This document shows positions 58,001 through 64,000 of a stretch of 64,000 nucleotides of DNA, piece after piece (the stretch's first letter is position 1; each line of letters opens with the position of its first letter). The translations under genes were made by a program, and so were the position numbers. Source of the stretch: Dillenia suffruticosa (taxonomy: Eukaryota > Streptophyta > Magnoliopsida > Dilleniales > Dilleniaceae); the NCBI GenBank assembly GCA_033439265.1, contig JAVTVX010000010.1:4278001-4342000 (forward strand), in the 5' to 3' direction. Below the pieces are notes generated by a model, which made no database searches, had not been told where the DNA came from, and saw nothing but the letters and a program-made list of their open reading frames with translations.

Positions 58001-59070
58001 GAGAAAGGATATGGACTCCTTGGTTCATTAAATTTGTTCATTCTCGTGGCTACTTTAATATCTACACCAACTTTCTTCAAGAAAGAGCACTTAGCATCTC
58101 TCACAGGGATGCTGGTGTTAACTATGGCAAAACTGTAGGACCAGACTCAAATCTACTAGATGAAAGTAACATTGATTTCAACCTTTTGGAAGCAAAGCCT
58201 TTGGGTGATCTTAGGTGGTATGATTTCTGTTTCAGTGAAGTACATCCTGGAAGAGAAGTGAGGGACTTTGATGAACTTGGTCCTGTTCTGCAATCAGTGT
58301 CAAAGAGGGACACTGTCATACTTGTGAGCATCTTTTGGGCACCTGAGCCACTCATAAGGAACTTACTCTGTCACTTTGAGAAACTAAACATACGTAATTT
58401 CATTTTGTATGGTCCAAAATCTGACTTTACAATAGATCTTGCAAGAAGAGGACATCCTGTGATTGATGCTAATTCATTTCTTGATGGTAGTGGAGCTTAC
58501 AAGTTGATGGGTTCTGAAAAATCAAATTCAGAGCAGATCAAGGAAATATTGATGAAGATGAATATAATTAAAAAGTGCTTGAGTTCTGGTTTGAATTCTT
58601 GGTTGGTTGATGGGAATTTGCTTCCGGTGAATGGTGCCCCATATCTTGATTCTCTAGATCCCTCTTCTGATATTTTTGTGGGGAAGAATACGGGACTACT
58701 CTTCGTTCGCAGCTCATCTTTTACCAGGAAAATCTGGACTGACAAAATTATCAACAAGGTTACAGCAAAGGCACGTGCTTCTGCTAGTCGAGACTTGTTC
58801 TCAAGAGATGGCAGATATTTCGTATATATCATTGAGGAGTCATTGGCACGGCTGGGGGCGAAAATCAAAATGATGGATGAATCGAGCTTCATAATGAATC
58901 TTGGTACTGGTAATGACAGTCATCCCTCCTTCAGGAATGGAAAGGAGATGGTTAGCTGGTCTTCTCTGGTATCATTAGACTTGATTAAAAAACAACTTGT
59001 AGAATTGGGTATGTGGATTATAGATGATGATGATTTGTCATGTGCATCTGTCATTTGCCATCAGTTGTAG
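52009..59070 (+). CDS. Bidomain glycosyltransferase-like membrane protein (At5g12260 type)
   Basis: Three exons, 52009-52627, 57690-57853 and 57973-59070, joined at GT-AG sites in phase, give 626 residues. Residues 5-30 form a hydrophobic signal anchor, suggesting a Golgi type II protein. The first domain (about 55-205) is GT-A-like, with VLTIKLLTFNRLQSL and an acidic FAFVVEDDLEVS (EDD at 163-165) as candidate metal site. After exon 2 (residues 207-261: KLQVDSGTRLFLYQLVGTWG, FRLWYDIH) the C-terminal part resembles nucleotide-sugar transferases of the GT77 type: SWLVDGNLLPV (470-480) and KNTGLLFVRSS (499-509). Donor and acceptor are unknown; I recall the same architecture in an uncharacterised Arabidopsis protein. 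A Mutator-like element ends about 220 bp before the ATG. Confidence 0.9.
52780..53010 (+). pseudogene. L1-type LINE 3' remnant in intron 1
   Basis: Plus-strand reading gives KETFGVSPKWRSMRENSLRW followed by FDHAH, then after stops MSLNKAKWLKQIQLV. These are the usual last blocks of plant LINE open reading frame 2. Only about 230 bp remain. Confidence 0.7.
53437..53930. repeat. Two tandem copies of a unit of about 250 bp in intron 1
   Basis: AAATCATAAAGTTAACCAT (53461) and AAATCCTAAAGTTAACCAT (53711) start matching stretches that share TTTTCCTGATAAAAA, TCTGTGCAGC and TCTCAAGGTG. The source is unknown. Confidence 0.85.
54000..56280. other. Intron 1 DNA, nothing recognised
   Basis: AT-rich sequence without family signatures; a few plus-strand frames of 70-90 codons lack any pattern. 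It lies within the large intron of the glycosyltransferase. Confidence 0.4.
56290..57440. repeat. Dispersed AT-rich repeat, copy C, in intron 1
   Basis: Same order and orientation as copy B (34420-35274), with CATGCATAAATAATAT, TATATGTACTGTTAAC and TAATTAGAGTTGCA. It retains the site into which the CACTA element jumped in copy B (AACATTATCC at about 57344). Inverted, its end starts TGTTGGGCTTAGATC, like an LTR end. Confidence 0.7.
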
Positions 59071-59529
59071 TTCTACTTTTCTTCTAATAGATTTTTGGAT
59101 CCATTTTATACATCATTTTGAAAACTTTTTAATTATGAAAAATAGATTTTTTGTTGCATCTCTCACCATTGATTTACTTGTGAGCAGCATTATAGCTTGA
59201 GGGTCAAATCTGTGAGGCATTTTAGACCAAAACAAATAATATTTTGATAGAGAAGGGCCTGGGGCGGAAGACCTTCATATGAAATCTTCATTTTGAGTCT
59301 ATCATGGCGAGTGACAAATTTAAAAGATATTTCAAGAGCAGGAAAGCTTCATATCAATAATGTCTCTGTTATTTTGTACTTAATGGGAAGGGGGGTTAGG
59401 TTTAGGTATCAAAAAAGAAGTTAAACCTATGTTTTTCTAATTTTGATTTCTCCTTTATCAAAATAAAACTTATTTAGAGAAAAATTTAACAAATTAGCTA
59501 TACATTCGTAAACTCTTATACTATAATTT
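59071..59529. other. 3' flank of the glycosyltransferase gene
   Basis: 3' UTR and terminator are expected here. No other feature was recognised. Confidence 0.4.
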
Positions 59530-59880
59530 TAGATAGAGTTTGATAGTATATTTTTATAAAAGGATTTCTTTATCAAAAACCTATTTTTGAAACGTATTAC
59601 ACTTAAAAAGTAATCACGAACAACTAGAAAAAATTACCCTTATGTGTCATGAGCGCCTACACAAAAATTAAAAATTTCTAATATAGTTTTTAATTGATAA
59701 CTCCAATTTATGATTTGACGGTATATTCTCATAAAAGGGTTTTTCTATCAAAAACTTACTTTTGGAGTTTATCACACTTTACAGTAATCATAAATAACAA
59801 GAAAGGACAAACCCTATGCATCGTGAGTACCTGCACGAAAAATTAAACTATTTCATCTGATTTTTATTTTTTATATAATA
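59530..59880. repeat. Two tandem copies of a 175-bp AT-rich unit
   Basis: TATCAAAAAC stands at 59571 and 59746, and GTAATCACGAACAA/GTAATCATAAATAA and GTCATGAGCGCCT/ATCGTGAGTACCT follow in step. The copies have diverged considerably. Confidence 0.75.
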
Positions 59881-60231
59881 AAAAAACGCACATAGTAACA
59901 AATATATACATATTAAGATAGGAGGTTCGAATCTAATTAGACCAAACAATGACTATATTTATTATCGAGGGAAGTCACTCGCTGGTTCTCTTTTTCACCA
60001 ATCAGCTCTGTTAACATTTTCTTTTAAATCTATTATTTATAATTCTTGTTAATTTATGTGAAAATGGTTATATTATTATTTTTATATTTTTATATTTTTT
60101 ATTATATTTAATTTCCTTTGGCAAATTTAAGGAAAATTTTTGTATTTTAATTTTTATTATATTTTTTTGGCTTGCAAGTTTTCAAATTTCCTTAGGCAAA
60201 TTTAAGGAAAAAGAATATAGATTCAGAAAAT

Positions 60232-60954
60232 CGAGTCATGTATGGAATTAACCATTTAAAAGAAAAAATTAAAATAACCTTGGGATCAAAATAATTCAGA
60301 ATATAACCCCTTTTTGTCGCGAATTGGACCCGCGACACCACGTGGCAGCGTCCGGTTGGTCGAAAGCCACATGTTGCGTCTTGAAGATGCTACAACCTGC
60401 CTGCTGCGGCTCCTTGCGGCCCTTCCTTCCACCGCCCGCGATATTCCTCTCTCCCTCCCTCCCCCGTCCACGGCTCTACTCTGCTCCGCTCCCTCCCTCC
60501 CTCCCTCCCCCCGCAACTCTCTCTCTCCCTCCCTCACCCCTGCGGCTCTTTCTCTCCCTCCCCCACCTGCGGCTGTCTCTCTCTCCCCCGTGGCTGTCTC
60601 TCTCTCCCTCCCCTGCAGCTGTCTCTCTCTCTCTCCTTCCTCTCTTCGCCCGCGGTTCTCTCTCTCTCCTCCCGTGGCACTTCTCCCTCTCCCTCTCCCT
60701 ATTGCCATGGAAGTCCTCTCCCTCCCTCTCCACAGTTGCGGGAGCCTCCCTTTCCCTCCCTCCCTCGCTGCAGCCCACTCTTGCTTCCCTCCCTCCCGCG
60801 TTGTCGCGAGAGCCGGTGGACTATGTCGCGTCTTGAAAACGCGGCATAACCCATGTCGCAGGTTGAACCCGAGACAAAAGGGGATCACAAACAAAATTAT
60901 TTTCCATCAGAGGTTGTTTTAATTTTTTTTTGGATTTAGATTCGTACATATCTC
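60232..60954. mobile_element. Non-autonomous Mutator-like element 1, GC-rich
   Basis: TIRs of about 100 bp (left CGAGTCATGTATGGAATTAA onward; right, inverted, GAGATATGTACGAATCTAAA onward) share AAAATTAAAATAACC/AAAATTAAAACAACC and CCCCTTTTTGTCGCG/CCCCTTTTGTCTCGG. TSD TCAGAAAAT (60223-60231) and TCAGATAAT (60955-60963). The interior is a CT-rich, GC-rich minisatellite of CTCTCTCCCTCCC-type phrases, which creates long low-complexity frames on both strands (202, 170 and 100 codons). I do not regard them as genes. Confidence 0.87.
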
Positions 60955-60977
60955 TCAGATAATCTGTTCACATTTAA

Positions 60978-61657
60978 AAATATTTGTACCGAAATAAATC
61001 CAAAAAAAAAATAAAACAAACTCAAACTGAAAAATAATCCTGTTTGTAACCCTTATTTGTCACGAGTTGGACTTGCGATAAGCTGTCACAAATTTAACCC
61101 ACGACATCGGCTATGTCCGTTTTGAAGACGCGACATAGTCTCGGCAATGCGGCAGGGAGGGAGACGGCTCCCGCGACAGTGGGGGAGGGAGGAAAAGGGA
61201 GGCTCCCGCGACTATAGGGGAGGGAGGGAGAAGGTTTCCGCGTCAGTGGGAAGGGAGGGAGAGAGAGGGAGGAGTGCTGTGGGGAGAGAGAGTGAGGGAG
61301 AGTGTAGCACCGCTAAGGGGAGGGAGAGTGTAGCGCCATGGGGGAGAGAGGGAGAGTGCAGCGTCGTAGGGGAGAAGCACAGCGCCGTGGGGGAGAAGCA
61401 CAGCGCCGTGGGTGGAGTGTCACCGTGTCACTTCTTGAAGACACGACAAGTCTTGTCACGTCTTGTAAGCGCGATATACTGTGTCGTGTCTTCTAGATGT
61501 GACACATGTGATGCTAACATCTAGTTTTTTAGCGGGTTCAACTCATGATATAGTCTGTCGCGAGTTGAACTCACAGTAAATGATAGTTACAAATAAAATT
61601 ATTTTTTATTTGAGATTATTTTAAATTTTTTTTTGAATTTATTTTGGTACAAAGCTC
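60978..61657. mobile_element. Non-autonomous Mutator-like element 2, GC-rich
   Basis: TIRs of about 100 bp (left TTTGTACCGAAATAAATCC onward; right, inverted, GAGCTTTGTACCAAAATAAA onward). A weaker TSD, CACATTTAA (60969-60977) and CGTATTTAA (61658-61666), agrees at seven of nine bases. The interior is a GA-rich minisatellite, in the opposite sense to element 1. It ends about 230 bp before the probable transcription start of the SCAB1-like gene. Confidence 0.83.
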
Positions 61658-61698
61658 CGTATTTAAAAGTAACACAGAATTTTTCATCAAATCGACCA

Positions 61699-61716
61699 CA
61701 CGTGACGTATGGTCAA
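61699..61716. promoter_or_regulatory. G-box/ABRE and W-box upstream of the SCAB1-like gene
   Basis: CACGTG at 61699-61704 overlaps TGACG, and an inverted TTGACC (61711-61716) follows. A TATA-like TTTATAGAAAA is at about 61886. An abscisic-acid response would suit a stomatal protein, but this is inference from short motifs. Confidence 0.4.
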
Positions 61717-62062
61717 AGTCCCCCGGGAACAGTTTATTCGTTTTCCCTGACCGGCCGGTCCGGTTTTGACCGGAGAAAAATAGATGCATCCGGTTCGGCT
61801 TGGCGGACTTGCAACCTCCGGGATGAGTACTCAAATTCGAGTCTTTGTAGCGGGCGGCCCCTCTCCTTTTTTTCTCTCTTAGCCTTTATAGAAAAAGCAA
61901 AGCAGACACCATCCCATCCATCTTCCAGTACTTTACTCTCTCTCCCTCTCTAAGCGGGACGGCATTTGACTCGTTCGTCTGTCAGTAGTGAAGCAGCTTA
62001 CAAGAGATTCGTCAAGGCAAAGTTTTTCCATTGTTAGTGTTATTGTGCTGATTTGATGATCC

Positions 62063-62228
62063 GTAAGTTGCTCTATTTTGTCTCCTTTTTACCCCCAGAA
62101 AAAGCTAGGGTTTCAGTCTGCTTATTCTGAACTGTTATCAATTTGCGGTGTTTAATCTGAATTTTGAAAATTGGTTTCTTTCTGTTGGTGTTGGTATGGA
62201 GTTAGAGTTGCAAATTTGAATTATACAG
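62063..62228 (+). other. 5'-UTR intron of the SCAB1-like gene
   Basis: The donor CC/GTAAGTTG and the acceptor TTATACAG flank 166 bp with a T-rich 3' half, ending 21 bp before the start codon. Confidence 0.65.
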
Positions 62229-62249
62229 TAAAAAAAAGGAAAGAAAATT

Positions 62250-62537
62250 ATGACGAGGGTAACTCGCGACTTTGGGAATACAATGCAAAAGGAAGCAGTG
62301 CCGGCAGTAGCAGTGTCGGCTGATGTGGTGTTTGCGTCAAGTCGGTTCCCTAATTACAAAATAGGAGCTGATAACGAAATTGTAGATGCCAAGGAGGACT
62401 CCAAAACCTTGTCTTTGAAGGAGGTTGTTGCCAGAGAGACTGCCCAGCTCCTCGAACAGCAAAAACGCCTTTCTGTTCGTGACCTTGCTAGTAAATTTGA
62501 GAAAGGATTGGCGGCTGCTTCTAAGTTGTCCGATGAG
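62250..62537 (+). CDS. SCAB1: SCAB1-like stomatal closure-related actin-binding protein, first coding exon
   Basis: The exon encodes 96 residues starting MTRVTRDFG and containing VVFASSRFPNYKIGADN, KEVVARETAQLLEQQKRLS and VRDLASKFEKGLAAASKLSD, the N-terminal actin-binding region of the plant-specific SCAB family. It ends in phase at GAG/GTTTGC. The Arabidopsis protein has nearly 500 residues with later coiled coil, Ig and PH-like parts, so the remaining exons lie beyond the right edge. SCAB1 stabilises and bundles actin filaments and is needed for normal stomatal closure; that role is known for Arabidopsis and inferred here. The following intron is at least 1.4 kb and contains a LINE. Confidence 0.93.
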
Positions 62538-62609
62538 GTTTGCTTTTCCACAAATTCCCTCGCTTTATTTTGTCATATAGCAACCATTCTGCAATTTTAT
62601 TTCATTATA

Positions 62610-64000
62610 TCATTCTGCAATGGAGGGTTTGTTTAAAGATTTTGATGAGTTCTATTCTATTGGGTTGATAGGTAAGAGTGTGAATTCTACTTTTTATGGG
62701 CCTTATTCCCAAACAATTCCGTTTCTTGAAAGGTGAAAAATTTTAGAACTCTTAGTTTTACCACTGGCCTATATTGGATTGTGGTGAAAGTTTTAGCTAA
62801 TAGGTTGTGCGTGGTGCTTTATGATACCATTTCTTCCGTTCAAAGTGCTTTGTAAGAGAAAGACTGATTCTTGATGCAGCCTAAGTTGCTAACTAGGTGG
62901 TTGATTATGTTAAGAGCATGATAGGAGAGTTGTTTTGAATTTAAACTTTGTGAAAGTCTTTGATAGGATTAGTTGGGGATTCTTGGATTTTGGTCTTGGA
63001 GAACAAGGGCTTCAGGACCCTTTTGAGGAGATGGATAAAAGGGTGTTTATCTCTTGTTCTGTCATTTTCAATGGCGAAAATAAAATTGGTTCTTTGCTTC
63101 TCATGGTTCCAGATGAGGTGATGTTTCTCGCCTTTCTTTTCACTCTTGGTGGATCTTTTGAGTAGGTTACTTTGAGAGAGGGGTCCAACCCAATGTGTTT
63201 TCCGGTTTTAGAGTGGGGAGTGATGAAATTTCTGTTTCTCATCTTCAGTTTGCAGATGACACTATCCTCATTTTTAAAGAGGATATCATGGGTTTTAGAG
63301 ACATGATTTCCTTAAAATTTTTGAGCGAATTCTTGGGGTAAAAATTAATATGGCCAAGAGTGAGCTTCTTGGTATTAATGTATCCGGTGAGATTATTGGT
63401 CAGTTAGTTGCAATTGCCAATTGTGAGAATAGGGAGTGTTCTATTTTTATCTAGAGTTTCCTTTGGGAGGAAATACTAGACTTGTTTATTTTTGAGAAAC
63501 CATGATAGATTGCATCAGGAGGAGATTAGATGGGTGGAAGGGAGCTTTCCTCTCGGAGGGCGTAGTATTCCCCAAGCATGTTTGTTAAACATCACTCTTA
63601 ATTTCCCTTTACCTTTAGCAGATAAGATCGAGAAGTTGATGAGAGACTAGGTTGGCTAATCCAGATCATTCGGTTAGTTGAATTAAGGTATCTAGGTCTA
63701 AGGCCAAGGGTGATTTAGGTTTCACTAATGTGGTTTTCAAGAATATTTTCCTAGCAAGTGGCTTTGGTGATTCTTTTTAGAACCCAATTCTTTATGACAT
63801 AAGGTTATTAGAGGTGTGGTCTCTTACATGATAGATGAGATGACAATGTGGAAATGAGAGTCTTTTTTTGTAGTCTGTAGAAATCTATCTCTCAATTATA
63901 TTGTATTTTTCTTCCTCTTGTATCTTTTAAAGAGGATGATGGTTTTCGTATCTTTTTTTATGAGGATCAATAAGTTACGGACTCTTTCTTATCCATCTCT
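62610..64000 (+). pseudogene. L1-type LINE reverse transcriptase relic in SCAB1 intron
   Basis: Successive plus-strand pieces follow a plant LINE reverse transcriptase. GLIGKSVNSTF (62665), VVKVLANRL, NLNFVKVFDRISWGFLDF (62937), VSHLQFADDTILIFKED (63230) with the FADD active-site motif, and then VKINMAKSELLGINV and ASKWLW-like late blocks are seen. Stops and frameshifts separate them. The element continues past the right edge. It lies in the same orientation as the host gene. Confidence 0.88.

Noticed and set aside
59930..59960. Box B-like GGTTCGAATCTAATT
   Set aside because: No box A at the right distance, no A tail and no TSD, so a SINE or tRNA is not supported.
60314..60922. 202- and 170-codon frames (and a 202-codon frame opposite) in GC-rich DNA
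   Set aside because: They consist of low-complexity serine, proline, leucine or arginine, glycine repeats from the CT/GA minisatellite in a transposon.
61147..61524. 125-codon frame in the second GC-rich element
   Set aside because: Same reason: a GA-rich array read as protein, with repeated short phrases and no domain.
1..64000. CRISPR arrays, rRNA, operons, prokaryotic regulation
   Set aside because: Nothing of the kind is seen; introns, plant-type transposons and codon patterns point to a plant nuclear genome.

Overview
The window is nuclear DNA of a flowering plant, most likely a dicot. It is AT-rich, its genes carry GT-AG introns, and protein families such as plastid CMK, MOCS2B and SCAB1 are recognisable. 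About five host loci sit in a sea of transposable elements of nearly every plant class. No organelle, bacterial or CRISPR sequence is evident.

Layout: (1) 1-2813, minus strand: the 5' six coding exons of the MEP-pathway kinase CMK/IspE; its 3' end runs off the left edge. (2) 3.4-16.8 kb: no host gene; a tandem AT-rich duplication of about 0.8 kb, a decayed Ty1/copia relic (7-10.4 kb), a decayed LTR-like stretch and four short SINE-like insertions, three with clear target-site duplications (TSDs). (3) 17.2-25.4 kb: a young, structurally complete copia element (17322-25031, TSD TGATA, LTRs about 1.6% diverged) inserted into an LTR of a roughly 490-bp TRIM-like element. Its 5' leader carries an unexplained 164-codon open frame, three TGACGTCA sites at exact 12-bp spacing and a GC-rich hairpin. 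(4) 25.8-26.9 kb: a non-autonomous Mutator-like element. (5) 27.7-28.9 kb: an intronless F-box/kelch gene. (6) 29.6-30.6 kb: two more SINEs. (7) 31.3-34.0 kb: MOCS2B (large subunit of molybdopterin synthase) with a probable 2-kb 5'-UTR intron. (8) 35.3-43.9 kb: a CACTA element with a decayed TNP2 transposase and a 3-kb solo LTR nested inside. (9) 45.2-51.8 kb: a Mutator-like element carrying a decayed MURA-type transposase (SWIM and zinc knuckle) plus a plant mobile domain gene, inserted in the 5' region of the next gene. (10) 52.0-59.1 kb: a three-exon, 626-residue Golgi-type bidomain glycosyltransferase with a 5-kb first intron full of repeats. (11) 60.2-61.7 kb: two adjacent GC-rich non-autonomous Mutator-like elements. 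(12) 61.7-64.0 kb: promoter, 5'-UTR intron and first coding exon of a SCAB1-like actin-binding protein, followed by an L1-type LINE in its intron.

The host genes are unrelated single loci, not a pathway cluster. The most interesting material is in the mobile DNA: the copia leader, the SINE cluster with a shared 3' domain, and a roughly 25-nt near-palindrome shared by the large Mutator-like element and three small ones. Splice sites, TSDs and homologies were read by eye; no database search was run.
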